Position numbers and translations under genes: made by a program. Shown here piece after piece: positions 1-12,542 of a stretch of 64,000 nucleotides of DNA. This stretch comes from Xenopus tropicalis (Eukaryota; Chordata; Amphibia; Anura; Pipidae). Where the stretch lies: assembly GCF_000004195.4 (NCBI RefSeq), contig NC_030678.2, forward strand, positions 81,194,904-81,258,903, given 5' to 3'. The notes beneath the pieces were generated by a model. That model was given only the letters and a program-made list of their open reading frames with translations, was not told the DNA's origin and searched no databases. Numbering within the stretch: position 1 is the first letter of the stretch; each line of letters begins with the position of its first letter.

Positions 1-236
1 GGCATCAGAATGTAATAATTAGCCCTGTAACATCAGCTTATATCACAGGCGAACCTCATTTTCTACTTAATAATTTGGGACAACCCCTATGCTTAGCTTC
101 TCAACAGCTGCCCAAAGCACACTGAGCATGTGAGGGGTGGGGAGCCCCTGTGACAAGTCTGAAGTGTTGGAGCATGGCTGCTATTGATATGCTGTATCTT
201 TATGCTGGTACATTAAGTTCAGTATATAAAACAGTT

Positions 237-527
237 ATCCCCAACCAGTGGCTCATGAACAACATGTTGCTCCCCAACCCCTTGGATATTGCTCCCAGTG
301 GGTCAAAGTAGGTGCCCATTCTTAAATTCCTGGCTGGGGGGCACGTTGTGGTTTCACAAAAGCCATATGTACTACCAAACAGAGCCTCCTGTATGCTGCC
401 AGTCCACATAGGTGCTACCAAACAGCCAATCAGCCCTTATTTGACACCCCAGGAACATATTTCATACTCGTGTTGCTCCCCAACTCTTTTTACATATCAA
501 TGTTGCTCACAGGTGAATGGTTGGGGA
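237..527 (+). mobile_element. hAT-type non-autonomous element, 'CCCCAACCAGTGG' family
   Basis: The termini read TTATCCCCAACCAGTGG on the left and GGTTGGGGACCC on the right, an inverted pair. The interior contains the phrases 'gaacaacatgttgctcccca' and 'ccaatcagcccttattt', which recur in the copies near 8.7, 28.0, 45.2 and 59.2 kb. The duplicated target is no longer exact, so this is an older copy. The superfamily call rests on the 8-bp duplication seen around the 28-kb copy. Confidence 0.7.
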
Positions 528-800
528 CCCGATAAAATGAATATGGCTAAAAATGAGATTTTATAACGGTTTAGTTCTCCTTTAAATGTTCAAATAGTCA
601 TACCATTCAACTAAACATCAGTTTTATTAATTTATGCAACAAAGATATAGACTGAATCAAATCAGCAAGTCCAAAAATGTATTTAGAACTGTTTGCAAGT
701 TTAGCAAGTCAGTCCCTAAATTGCATATTCTCGAATAGTAAGTGCTTCTCAACAGGCTACAGACCCTGTGCCTGCTGTAAACAGTTGTAAATACATAGAC

Positions 801-935
801 TAGACTAATGACCCAGAGAGCACACTGTATCTTAATGCTTCATAGTAGTATTTTTAATTTGTGGTGATATCTCCACAAATCAAAACACTACTATGAAGCA
901 TTAAGATACAGTGTGCTCTCCGGGTCATTGGTCTA
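801..935. repeat. Near-perfect hairpin (49-nt arms plus inner stem)
   Basis: Bases 801-849 are the reverse complement of 887-935 with two mismatches. An inner stem (ATTTGTGG with CCACAAAT) extends the pairing almost to a loop of about eight bases, so the whole 135-bp segment folds back on itself. It lies in a THRAP3 intron. It is either a very young snap-back MITE or a source of long hairpin RNA. Confidence 0.8.
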
Positions 936-1458
936 CGTATGCAAGTTTGCTTAGGTGTGCTGGTCACTTATTATAGGTATGGTATCAAAATGGCCACTAT
1001 TCAGGGGGTGAAAGGGGATATTACCTAAAAACTTGCTTCTCAAGTTTAAGACAATGCAGGGAAGCTTGATTTGCAGGAAGGGGCAAACTCCACTGACCAC
1101 AAATAAAATTCCCCTGCTCCCCAATAAATCGACTGACTTATAAGCATATTAACTTTAACTATTTATATGAACTGCTTATTATATAGAGGTTATTAACGTA
1201 AGCTGTTTATATAGGGAGCTCTTTACTGAATATAAAGGTGTCCAACATGGACTATTCGGCCCCACAGCAAGATCACTTGGCCTCTTTAACGCAATTTACA
1301 TAACTTATGCAAAAACTTACATTTTAAAGAAATGTATGCAACTTACGTATGAACTCCACTGATGCCCCAGTATAAAAACTTACTGTGACTTGCAAATGTG
1401 GCAGATGCATTGTTTGATATACAGTCAAGATCACTTGTGTGTTTATAGCATACTTTAC

Positions 1459-1631
1459 CTTTTACATGATGCACGATGGTAACAATATGCTGAGCAAACA
1501 GTTCAGAAGGGCTGCGCTGAGGCTGTGCAGACTGAATATGCTGAAAAATAGACTTGAACTCCTGATCCTTTTTGTTGCTGTGAACTAGATCACGGGACAG
1601 CTTTCGCTCTTGGGCCAGTACTCCACTTGGG
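1459..1631 (-). CDS. thrap3: THRAP3 exon (conserved C-terminal half core)
   Basis: THRAP3 (TRAP150) is a nuclear arginine/serine-rich protein of splicing and mRNA-decay complexes that also co-purifies with Mediator. This 173-nt exon encodes about 57 residues, including [29 protein letters not shown] and [16 protein letters not shown], the most conserved block shared by THRAP3 and its paralogue BCLAF1. The acceptor is CTTGCAG before CCCAAG; the donor is AAAG followed by GTAAAG. It completes the split arginine codon left by the exon at 2189-2839 and ends one base into the next codon, as expected for the K-E junction of the family. Later exons are outside the window. The wording of the block favours THRAP3 over BCLAF1. 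Confidence 0.93.
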
Positions 1632-2188
1632 CTGCAAGTTATTAGAAGCAAAAGAAAGTTGTGATCAAAGAACACTTCACAGTACAAGTCTCCATTAAGT
1701 AGATATTTCAGAATAGCCTCTCACACAGCCATTGAGCAAAATTAGATTCTTGCAGCATTCCATTATACATTTTGCAAATAAGCAAAAATAATAAGTTTCC
1801 GTCATATAAGGCTCACTGACAAAATAGGTCAATGAACAATGAAATATGGCAATTGCCACCCAAAAATGCTTCTGCCAGTAGTTGTGCCAGTATGGCTTTC
1901 ATTTCACTCCTATTTAGTATAGCATGAAAGAAAAACCATGGGGATCTTTTACAGACAGGACAAATTTGCCCAGATACAGAAACTCCGTCAAGACAAGTCC
2001 AATATCTTAAGTGAGAAGCCCACCTGAGGTTTCTTGCAGTAAAGCAAATGAAATGGTCAAAACCACTTTTAAATTCCCTTAGTTTATGTGTGTGTATAAG
2101 ACAATGCAGACAAAAATTAACAAGGAAAAAAAACAAACGTGAAAATGCATAAATCTAATAGTACCAGGCACACATTTTAGCATCTTAC
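1632..2188 (-). other. THRAP3 intron
   Basis: A 557-bp intron bounded by GTAAGATG (donor, minus strand) and TTGCAG (acceptor). The sequence is AT-rich and I see no further feature in it. Confidence 0.75.
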
Positions 2189-2839
2189 CGTGCAAGATCT
2201 TCATCAAAGGAATCAAGTCGGACACTAGGACCAGCTTCCCGACTTATACAGAAAGTTGATTTTGTGAATGCCAGTTCTTCCTTAGCAGACATTTTCTCCT
2301 TGTCCCTAACTTCAGCAGGCTTTATGACTGGAGGTGACTCACTCCTCTCCTTTACAGACTTAAAACCGGTCACCTTGAAATTCTTTTCTGGGAGAAAGCC
2401 TTTATGAGCAGATTCCCCTTTCTTTGATGCCTTATCTTCCTTTTTGGGTCTTTCCATATAAGGATCATCATCCATATCTTCCGATTTCCTGCGTTTTTCT
2501 TTAGCAGATGGTATGAAGGACAACTCTTCCCATTTGGCAGGGTCATATGGGTCTTGGTTTTTGGAGTCACTGTCTGAATCCTTTCTGGAGCGACCTTTCT
2601 TCTCCTGTTCCACTTCCTCTTTGGCGAAACGCAGCTCTGCCAGTTTCAACTTCTCCAATCCCTCTCGCATTTTGAAACGTTTTGGGGACTGGCTTTTCCG
2701 ATAAGCCTTCTCTAGCTCGTTCATTGCAAAATCTGTAGGACTGTTACGATCCTTCATTCTCTCCAAACTAGACAGCTTTTCCTTTTCTTTATTTTCTTTC
2801 TCTAGTTCAGCAGCCTTATTTTTCTGTTCTTCCATAAAC
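2189..2839 (-). CDS. thrap3: THRAP3 exon (charged middle region)
   Basis: This 651-nt exon encodes 217 residues of very charged, low-complexity protein typical of the THRAP3 midsection. In order it shows a Glu/Lys-rich coiled-coil-like start (MEEQKNKAAELEKENK), the SQSPKRFKMREGLEK block, a Lys/Ser/Asp-rich stretch, the conserved GFLPEKNFKVTGFKSV block and the closing SVRLDSFDEDLAR. All correspond in order to mammalian THRAP3. The acceptor is TTTCTTAG and the donor CACG followed by GTAAGATG. The exon starts by completing the AG-G arginine codon from the upstream exon, so the frame is unbroken. No premature stop is present. Confidence 0.93.
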
Positions 2840-5800
2840 CTAAGAAATAAAATAAAAATATCTATGGTCTGTGGGAATTGATCAAATAATTTTAGTATTA
2901 AAATTCTGTAATTATTGTGTTTATTGAAACAAAGGCACTTGCCTTACTTTAAAAGTATTTACACTTGAATATACCTGGGGAGAGGGGGCTTTGCAGGAGA
3001 AGAAAAAAAAAAACCTATTCTAGTGACAGAATTAAACATACATATAAATAATGAGATTATCTGAAGGAATTTCTGTTGAAAGGTCATAAGCTGAAGTGAG
3101 CTTAAAGCTTATAAATACCCTTACTAAAAGTAAACCTCGGTTCTATATAGATAAACCTTGTAATGTTGCTAGAACCATATCATCCCACTTTTAATTCCTG
3201 TTCCACTGCAGATAAACTGACAATATTTAACCAATAAAATAAACTTGAGAATTAGAATAGACATGTCTTTCTAATAATGCATGAATGACTTTCAATGTTT
3301 GCTTTAGAAAACAGCTCAATATAACCTTTTTAGTGATCAAACTGCTGCTTTCAAGATGGTCAATGGACATTTGCGATTTCTGCCAGGGTGCAATAAAAAG
3401 CAGAACTACTTACCATCAATTGTCCTAACTTATCTTTGGATCTGATAGAGAAATAAGGCCTTTATCCAAACTATTGCAGTCACTTTACCAACCTGTGTTT
3501 GGCAGAACGGCAATTTTGATTTTGCTTTTAATCTTAACTTATTTTGTCTGCATTTTAAGATCATAAATCCACTGCTGCGAAGAGTTTGTCTTTAAAAGAA
3601 CAGAGACTGGAAAACAAAGCCCCAGTGGGCAAAAAATACTTCAACAGTTTGATGCAAGTCTCCTAGAGGATTTAAAAATTGCCTGCATACTGTGAACAAA
3701 AATGAAAAACAAAAATGTTTAACAAAAATAGTGTTAAAAAGCACAGAAAATATTAGCTGTAATTACAGCTTGTAGGCCTCTTAGAGATCATATCAATGGT
3801 TTCCTTGAATAAATCAGTTTATATTTTTTCTTCCCTTGTTTTTAGCTTTAAAACATTAACAATTTAAGTTGTCTTCTTCAAAAGTACCATTCGTTCACAA
3901 GATATAGCGAAAATCTTCCGGTTAGAAATTGCTTGTATAAGCAACTATTTTCTATTTCAAATAATAAACAAGAAGGTCTAGCGACAACTGGAAAATAACA
4001 TAATAATCAGTCATAAATGCAACTTATTTATGGGTTTTTCTCAAAGATATTGTGTAAACACTAGTAACAGTTAAAGTATGTTAAGGGGAGTGAATATTTT
4101 TATTATTTTAACAGCTATACTGAAATAACCCAGTTAAAGAGATTGTCATGATTTTATTGGTGTACTTTCTATTTCATAGGAAATAATTTACTCTGCCATT
4201 TAACATTTAATTATTGAACAAATTTATTTTTTTTAGTTGTAATATTGGTGTGTAGGCGGCAATCTCAGTGCATTGTGCCAGAGTCTGAGCTTTCAGAAAG
4301 CGCTACACATTGGAAATGCTTTCAGATAACCTGTTTCTCCTACTCCCATGTAACTGGAGGAGTCCCAAGCCGGACTTTGATATCTTACTATTGAGTGCTA
4401 TTCCAATATCTACAGGGAGCGGCTATCTTGCTTCCTTCCTACTGTTCTGCTGATCGGCTGCTGGGGGGAAAGGGAGGGGGGTGATATCACTCCAACCTGC
4501 AGGTCAGCAGTAAAGTGTGATTAAAGTTTATAAGCACAGGTCACATGGCTGTGGCACCCTGAGAAATATACAACTTGTACAATTTACAGTGCACAAGTTT
4601 GGAATTGAATCCAAATATTCCTTGCAATTTTCATGGTGAAAACAAATACATTTTAGGCCTTATTCACAGGCCGCTTATTGAACTGTAGTACACAGGAGGG
4701 GGCAGACAGCAATCCCCAGCATAAGTAGCTAAGACTAATACGTCTTATAGCCCTTAAAGGCAAAATATGACTAAAGGTGGTCATACATGAGCAGATTTAA
4801 TGTGCTGATTTGGGTCCTTCAGCAGCTTATTTGTCTGGGTATAGGCACCCCCAATGAATATCTGGCCTAAAATTGACCAGGCATGCTTGATTTTCTCTGA
4901 CTTATCAGAGACAGCATCAGCTCACTGATGCGGTCCTAGCTCTGAAAGATCCTATTCCCATCACTGTAATTTTATTGTTTTGCTTAAAGGGGCAAACAAT
5001 CAGATTGCCTTAGGTGGGCAAATCAATGGAAAGATCCACTCGTTTGGCAACATCATCAAAAGTGTGGACCTTATAGTCCTTATGGCCACCTTAAGAACAG
5101 ATTAACTACAACAACTAACAGGGTATTGTGTATCAGCCCTGAGGTATAGCTGTCTTTTCACAGTGAAAATCTATGTGCTCAATGTCTTATAACATCTGAA
5201 CCTGTATGTTCCTCTTCCAAGCACTGCAAAATGCTGAGGGGAGCTTAAAACCTTATGGTGCCAGGTGCTATACTGGAAGACTCATGCCTGCCATAGGGGT
5301 CATGTTGTCATGCCATTTTTTTAAGCTCAAAAGCATTTAAAATATTTAAGTTTGCAATTCAATTGCTATTGTGCTGCTCATAATCCTGTTCGTAGCACTC
5401 CATGTGATCAGTCTATAAAAGGTTGCCGTAGGTTCTAAATTGGAAAAAATAAATGCCTAACACACACTGGAATACTGGTGATGCCACCAAGGGGGCTTTC
5501 CTAGTACTTTATCCCTCTGGATAAGCATTTGTGAATTTTTGGAGTTGTCCTTTTAAGAGATACAACAGTTTATACAGTATTACATGTAATATCTAGCTAC
5601 TAGTTATTTTTGAGCTAACTTTGTGAAGCATGTCACCTTGTATCTATATACTTGCCTTCTGGCACAGTTATTCTTTGGGACTGTAAATAAATTGGGAAGT
5701 ATGCATTACAACACAATAATAATTTCTCTACCAAACTAACTGGATGCTCAGGCTTTTGGATCCAAGATATAGCTTTAGGAAGTTATCTGAGAGCCAAAAG

Positions 5801-5843
5801 GCAAATACTATGTCCTAAACTTTTAGGAAAAGGCTAGAAATAG

Positions 5844-5879
<36 letters not shown>

Positions 5880-6065
5880 AAAGAGATCAGAGAATTATTT
5901 GATAACATGCTACCCTAAACTCCTTAAATTTATTTCTGAGACAAAGAAATGTATGCCTATTAACAGATAAAGCAATGTTTGGCAAAAGCATCTCAATAAT
6001 ATTTAAGTATTAACTATTTTTCAATTAAAATAAGTGCAAGGAAGCTTCTTGACAATGCAGCTTAC
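2840..6065 (-). other. THRAP3 intron
   Basis: A 3.2-kb intron. It contains TTAAAGAG at about 4134, which looks like the left end of a T2-type MITE covering the GC-richer tract to about 4560. A copy of the 'gtggccatac' family lies at about 4770-5095, and there is an A run at about 5850-5875. The rest is AT-rich with nothing recognisable. Confidence 0.6.
4770..5095. mobile_element. Short inverted-terminal element, 'aaaggtggccatac' family
   Basis: The left end ACTAAAGGTGGTCATACAT and right end TATGGCCACCTTA form degenerate inverted termini. A better-preserved relative lies at about 57.98-58.33 kb and a fragment at about 12.74 kb. It has no coding capacity. I cannot assign the transposase family. 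Confidence 0.55.
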
Positions 6066-6920
6066 CTTTTATAACCTGTTCCTATTGGTGCTGACATCTC
6101 TCCAGACCTGCCCTCTTCCTTTTGATTACCATATAAAGCACCCAATGGTGGGCTCTTAGTAAGAGGACTCTTTCGTGGGGGGCTCAAACTATGATCAAAA
6201 GGACTCTGGCGAGAAGAAGCCCTATATGCTCCACTGCCCTGCAGGACAGAAGGGGAGGGTGGACTGGGCTTCTGTACAGGGCTAGGTCTTGGTGAGCAAC
6301 GCCTAACCACCACAGACTGGACAGAGCTTTTGACTGTTGGGGCACGCTCTGCAGGGCTATCTTGTGGAACTGGGCTTGTATCATAAGCTTCCATATCTTG
6401 CCATGCCTTGGACCCCTCTGTTTTGCTGCTTGTGTCTGGTCCTCCAGATCCAGACTGTTCTTTTGAGTCATCATCTACAGCCTGTGCAGACCCTCTCTGG
6501 TCCTTGGAATGACTTTTTTTCTCCTTCTTAGACTTGCGCTTAGAAACTTCCACCCTGCTATGGTTGGAAGAAGATCTTGATGAAGAAGACCTTGATCGAT
6601 CTGAGGAGGATTTGTCTGAATTCCTGGAACGACTCCGTGACCTTGGAGATCCAGATCTCCGCTTTGGTGAGCGGGATCGAGATCGACCTCTGCGTGGGCT
6701 GTAGGGTTGACGGTTGTAATTCTGCCAGTTAGGGCGATAGTTTCCATACCCCCCACGGTTATGCTGGCCTCTCGGGTAAAACCCTCTTCCTCGGCCTCTA
6801 AAATAGTATGGCCTCCGGTATCCTCTGTTGTGGCCACGGAAATCCCGGTTTTGGTAAACTCTAGGGTGATTCCGCTCTCTGTTATAACTAGGAGAGTAAG
6901 ATCTTGAGCGAGACCTAGAA
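6066..6920 (-). CDS. thrap3: THRAP3 large exon (RS domain and proline/serine region)
   Basis: This 855-nt exon continues the RS domain ([19 protein letters not shown]) and then encodes the Arg/Gly/Tyr-rich block ([20 protein letters not shown]), a second RS stretch, a Ser-rich tract and the Lys-rich KRKSKKEKK segment. After that come the [20 protein letters not shown] motif and a Ser-Pro-rich tail ending GTGYKR. The order matches mammalian THRAP3 over its whole length, and SP dipeptides suggest phosphorylation by proline-directed kinases. The acceptor is TTTATCCAG and the donor AAAAG followed by GTAAGC. It joins the upstream exon through a split AG-T serine codon and the downstream exon through AG-G, so phase is conserved on both sides. 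Confidence 0.94.
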
Positions 6921-9900
6921 CTGGATAAAACAAAACAGACTACTTAATTCAAGAATTTCAAACAAAACAAAGTCAGCTTTCCTATAAGAGTAACAACCTT
7001 TAACAGCATGTTTCTAGAAATGTTTTTGCATATTGATCAGGGGCCAGGAATCATCAAATTGAATTTCTAGAAATAGGATATGGGGTAAGTAGCACAACTG
7101 GAGTCAAACATTTTATGTGCAGCAAAGGTTAAAAAGCTAAAAGCTGTAATGCAATGCTTTATCCAGTAGGTGGCACTGGCACTGTATGTGAACACAGAAA
7201 GATGCCACGTTGGTATTTTATACTGACTAGTCCCAATGGTAGGTTAGCTTCCTGGTTCTCCTTTTCTGAGAATCGTACATTATTTCAACAGTACAAACAA
7301 GACAAGTCCTTAGAGCGATCTACACAAACTGATTAGGCTATATCTGTGCAGGAAAATGCTAATACCCATATAACTGACCAAAAATATATCTTGGCACTGG
7401 CAAGTTGCTGTGTGCATACAAGACATGGCTGCTGCAGAATTCTGATGAGCGTTGAGGAAATAAAAAAAAAAAAAAAAAACAGCCCAGATGATGCAATACA
7501 AATTTGAATTTGCAATTCAGGTTTTAGATTCAGTTCAGGATAAAAAAAAAAAAAAAAAAAAAATCCCAACAACTTGTGGAAGATTCATACTCTTGTTACG
7601 GATCCGATGCACCCCTAATTCTTTTCTGTATATCTGAAAATATACAGGAGGAGTAGTTGGCATATTGTTGCACCAAATGGTTACCTGTTAATAATGCTAA
7701 AAATGCTGTTGCTAAAGTTGCCTCAGAACGCTTATTCTATTATAAAGAAGCAGTGATGTCTGCTTGAAAATCAATAGCATACATTATAGAATCACCATAT
7801 ACCCAACTCGTTTTTTCTGTCTCTTAAGGAGGAAAGTAGTCACAATGCAAAAATACGGCAATGCCCGTACTGGCAGTTTGAGATTTACATTTAATATGGG
7901 CCAATTAAAATGATTACATACCAAGGAAGGGTGCTTTCCCTTTGTGCCTAAACCTGTATGTATCGCCCCAGTTTCACCAATATTTTAAAAACTGTACTGT
8001 TTCTTTATATTATATATACCATGAGATTAACTTCTAGTACAATGTAGACATTACTATTCCCAGAACTTGTAACTGGTAATCATTGATTTTTTTGTGATTC
8101 ATTCATTTTAAAATGTGTTTGTGCAGCTGTTACTTGCTGCTAGTAATAGGTAATTACAAAAAAAAAAAAAAATCAATAAATTAATAAGTTGGTCATGTGA
8201 AATATTCCCAGAGTAAATGAAATTGCAAACAGAATATATAACTATTCTCAGCAATGTGCTGAATCTTACTCTATTAACTTGAACATACATAATAATTACT
8301 ACACGAGATAGGTACGAACATTTTTACTTGGGTTGCAAGCAGTATGCCTTTTTGAAAATGTGAGGAGGCATAGACTGCTGTTCATATAGTAATAAAGACA
8401 GAAATAGCAATGCACTATTTTCCAAGCAAAGTTGGTTAGCTTATTTGAAATAAGTGTGTGTCTAGTACAGGTATAGGATCAGTTATCGGGAAATAAAAAA
8501 AAAAACAGAAAAGCAGCCAGTCTTCTGATATAAGTAGAACTTTAATAGCTCAGCTTAAAAACAGAGCCATAATCGCCTTATGATATAAGGGTGGCCGAAC
8601 CCAAAACACATATCTGTAATCCCATTATCCACAAAGCTCCAAAATATGGGAAGGCCATCTCAAAACAGAATCCATTTCCAAATTAGCATAAGTGAATAAT
8701 TCAAGGCTACCAAACAGCCAATTTTAGCCCTTATTTGGCACTTCCATTAACTTTTATGATGCTTATGTTGCTCCTCAAGTATCTTTACATTTGACTGTGG
8801 CTCAAAATTAAGATTGGGGACCCCTGATGCAGCTAAACTAAAAAATTAAGTGTTATGGAAGCTTAGCCCCCCCCCCCAAAGAAGACGCTTCTACTGTAGA
8901 GTATAAACAGATAACTAAAACAGATGTGTGTGCAGTCTAAGTATCACCTGTGTTTCTCCTACATACTATTCAAATTTCATTTAAAAATATGTGAAATGAC
9001 CATAAACTAGGAAAAGGCATAATATTGGCTTGCTATAGCAGCCTGTACCTAGGGCCAGTACATCATGACTACAGTTCCTATCTAAGCAGCAAACAATAGG
9101 CAACATAGGAGTCCAGTCCATGAAGTAAATTACTATCATAAATAAATAAAAAATATTACATTCAGTACTGCAAAAATGTGCTAACTTCACAGGTAGACAG
9201 TTAAATTCATTCACATTTTGTTTACATACTTTGAGCTTTTAGGGGTATTTTGTCTTTCCTCTGTTTTTGAATGTAGTGTAGCTATTCAACATGCACTGGT
9301 AGTGATACTGAATTGGGCAAAAGGACCCAGTTCTACTGGGTAATGAAAATGACAGCAAAGCCAAGACAGAATTGAGTCTTTGATGTAGATTCAATTAAGA
9401 TACAGTACACCCTAACAAACTTACTCACACCAGCATCTGAAACATTGTTAAACTGATCAACTGACTAAAACGGATTGGGCATTAAAAAAAAAAAAATAAT
9501 AAAAAAAAAAATGCATACTTGGTTCTAGAATCTGTTTTAAGATATCAACTCTGCCCCTAATGCATCTGTCTTTGGGTTAAAACAAATGGCTTGTTGTCTT
9601 TCCTGCAAGATCATCAACAAGTATTTAAAAATTGCCAACATATTCCACACTGCCATCTAACAGAAGGATGTACATAGACATACAAATACTGATAAGTGCA
9701 GGCGGTAAAGAGGACCCTTGTTAAGAATTTAGAATGTAAGCTCTAATATAAACATATTACATTTGGTATAAAATGTGTTTAGAACCATTACAAAGATGAA
9801 GCTTAATTTGAACATATTTAGATTTAAGAAAAAGAGAAATCTAAATATACACCATAAAAAAAGTCACTTGTCTGCAGAATGTATTTGGCAACAACTAAAA

Positions 9901-9935
9901 TTAAATATAGCAGCTGGAATTTCCAATCTCCTTAC

Positions 9936-9971
9936 CTCTTCTTCTTCGATTTCATTTTATTAGGTTTAGCA
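9936..9971 (-). CDS. Candidate THRAP3 cassette microexon, 36 nt
   Basis: On the minus strand a GCTAG acceptor-like site is followed by 36 nt and then AGAG with a strong GTAAGG donor. The block begins with one base and ends with two, so it fits exactly between the split codons of the exons at 12394 and 6920. It would insert about 12 residues, AKPNKMKSKKK plus an arginine, into the basic RS region. The insertion is not in the mammalian protein as I know it, and the upstream pyrimidine tract is poor. This may be chance. Confidence 0.25.
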
Positions 9972-10587
9972 CTAGCATTTGAGATGCACGGAGCTGCAAA
10001 GCTGGCCTGCTGGAGGGTACTACACTACTGTTGTAAGCTGCCACAAGGTTGTTCAGATATAAACCCAAGAGAGAACAGCTTTTTTCACAGTCCCCAGGGG
10101 AATATAAGATTTCAACTACCAATTTCCACAGAACAAACAAAGATAATCTTCCATTTGGAGAGCAACATACGTGCAAATGTATAGCATTTTAAAAACTCCA
10201 GTGCACAAGGATTTTAGCAACTTCTGGCAAAAAAAAAGAAGAAAAAAAAAAGAAGAAAAAAAAAAAAGGGAAATGCCACAAGTGTGTAACCAGCGCCTCA
10301 ACAGAAGTGGCAGCCAAATCCAGATAAGGAGGAGTTGGGTTGCTTGGAGAGGAGCACTAACACCTCATGGGAAAAGAACTATCAATTTAAATCACTTGTC
10401 ACAAATGGCAGGCTAAAAAAGCAAGGGAATGGGCCTCTGCCTAATGGGCTTAATTATAATTTACAACCCTCTCAGTGGGGGGTTTTATTTTTCATCTCAC
10501 AGAAAATGCAAAAGATTAACCCTATCCACATAGAACTGTGTAAAATAAGAATAAAAGTGGGTAAGCAGGACCTTACACTGTATATAT

Positions 10588-11042
10588 TAAATGAACAGTT
10601 CAGTGTAAAAATGAAACTAGGAAAAAAAAAAAAAAAAAAAGAAAAAAAAAAGTTTTAAATATAGTTAGGCAAAAATGTAATCTATGAAGGCCGGAGTGGG
10701 CAGATGTCTAAAATAATAGCCAGAAATCTGCTTCCTACTTTACAGCTTTCTAAGCTGTTAGCAGTCAGTTTCAGCTAGTTTGCTGTTGAATCTGACCTGC
10801 ATGCTCACAAATTAACTGAACATTTATGTCCCATGTGCCCCCCCGCCCTCAAGTCACGGATTGGTTACTGACTGCTAACAGCTTAGAGAGCGGTAAAGGA
10901 GGATGTAGTGTTCCGGCTATTATGTTACACATCTGCACACTCCAGCCTTCATAGATTAAATTTTTGCCTAACTATTTTAGAAATATATTTTATTTTGCGC
11001 AGTCTGTTTTACCCAGTTTCATTTTTACACTGAACTGTTCCT
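10588..11042. repeat. Long imperfect fold-back element, ~455 bp
   Basis: The left end (GAACAGTTCAGTG, then TAAAAATGAAACTAGG) is the inverse of the right end (CCAGTTTCATTTTTACACTG, then AACTGTTCC). Several internal pairs also match, such as GTTAGGCAAAAATGTAATCT with its inverse near 10955-10972, and the GCTGTTAGCAGTCAG pair around 10755 and 10870. It looks like a palindromic MITE with an A-rich expansion near its left end. Confidence 0.7.
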
Positions 11043-12393
11043 TTTTACTGTTATTTATTCTGGATCATTTCAAGAAACAAGAATACCTGTTATTTGTTAG
11101 CGTAGGACCAAGCTTATCCCAAAACGATTGTTTAAAAATACAATTTATCATTCAACAAAAACAAAGCATTTCAAGCAATTTAGTCTAGTTGAAGTTAGAA
11201 AAACTACCTTCTTGGTCCTCTAAACAACTGGACAATGGAAACATTTTATTGTAAAAAAATGTCAAACCTGCCAGACGGATTTTCTAACCGACATCGGAAG
11301 AAAAATCACTAGATGTACAATTGTTCAGTGCCCACTAACCTTACGATAATTTGACAGATTTCTCAAATCGGACTGCAATTGGTTGTTAGGGACAGAAAAA
11401 TCTTTGTGTGTATGACCGTTTTACTCAGACCTCTTGATATAGTTCACCCTTACTTCAGGCATAGAAAATGAACAGCTTCTGGGTAATTGAATGTAGCTTC
11501 CAAATCATGATAAGGCAAACACTATTACCACTGGGGCATACAAAGGCTTGTTTTATACCAACTTCCTAATTGTTTTTTAGATTTGTATAACTTTATCTGT
11601 CTTTGTAACATATCTGAAAATGTTTTTTTTAACCGTAAATATAAACTTAAGTGTTTCAGTTCCTTGAATTAAAAATATAACAGAAGAAAACTGTCAAATG
11701 TGTCTGATTTGTTATTCAGTAAAATAAGAGTTGGCCATGGTTCAACAATTTTTGAAAGATAAAGTGATAAGTTCAAAAATACTCTGTAAACCCAAAAGGG
11801 ATCTTTAAATATGTTGGTGTATTGCAAAGTTTTATCATGCAAAAAAAAAAAAAAAAAAAGCCATGCAATACATGTGTATGGGGAAAATTTGTTTAAAATT
11901 ACATTTTCTTTCATTGTGCAAAAAATGTTTTGGGTGTTGATCCCTTTGAAACCAATGTTGTGCTTGTCTTTTCAGAAAACAAATCACAAAATTAAAAATG
12001 TAGGCCCCAACAGCCTGTATGACAAATGTAGGATTTATTATCTGGAATGCTTAGGAGCTGGGGATTTCCGGATAAGGGATATTTATGTAATTTAGATCTC
12101 CCTACCTTAAATCGGATGAAAATTATTTAAAAACTAAAAAATCCCAATAGGATTGGATTCATGCAGCTTAGTTGGGATCAATCACAAGCAACTGTTTTGT
12201 TATTACAGAGAAAAGAAATTATCTTAAAGATGTCATTATTTGTTTATAACTAACTCAATCTTTGTGCATGAGTGCATAGCTTACAGGGAACAGTGGAAGG
12301 AGTTACACAAGGGTCTTTCAAAATTGCAACTGCAGCCTTGGAGCAAATGGTTAGAAATTCTGCAGAAAATTAAAATCAGTTATGGATTCTTAC

Positions 12394-12542
12394 CTGTGTC
12401 TGCGTTTTCTCGAGTGTGACAGAGACCTTGAACGGGAACGAGACTTTGAGAAGGATCGGGAGCGTGATCTGGACATGGAGCGGGAAGATATTGACCTGGA
12501 CTTTGACTTGTTTTTTGACATTTTTAACCCAAGCCGTCAGGT
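12394..12542 (-). CDS. thrap3: THRAP3 first coding exon (start of RS domain)
   Basis: The ATG is at 12519-12521 on the minus strand, preceded by 21 nt of leader back to an acceptor (TTCCCCAG before ACCTGACG). It encodes MSKNKSKSRSISSRSMSR and continues as Arg-Ser dipeptides ending HSRKRRHR. This corresponds to the amino terminus of mammalian THRAP3 almost residue for residue, which is why I chose this start. RS domains of this kind direct proteins to nuclear speckles and mediate contacts with splicing factors. The donor is GACACAG followed by GTAAGA, leaving two bases of a serine or arginine codon completed by the exon at 6920. Confidence 0.94.

Larger units (their letters stand above)
1..1458. 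other. THRAP3 intron (partial), repeat-bearing
   Basis: Non-coding tract on the 3' side of the last THRAP3 exon visible here. The next exon expected from the family is not found, so it must lie off the left edge. The tract holds a hAT-type relic near 237-527 and a hairpin repeat at 801-935, listed separately. The remainder is AT-rich sequence in which I see nothing else. Confidence 0.6.
6921..12393 (-). other. THRAP3 intron with repeats
   Basis: A 5.5-kb intron. It holds A-rich microsatellites near 7460, 7542, 9485, 10230-10267 and 10621-10652, a fragment of the 'ggtatgggatcc' family at about 8470-8690, a hAT fragment at about 8700-8826, a possible cassette microexon (9936-9971) and a long fold-back repeat (10588-11042). 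I see no other gene in it. Confidence 0.6.

Noticed and set aside
6184..6933. Alternative-frame open frames overlapping the THRAP3 large exon
   Set aside because: Shadows of the RS-rich coding sequence; the conserved THRAP3 frame explains the region.
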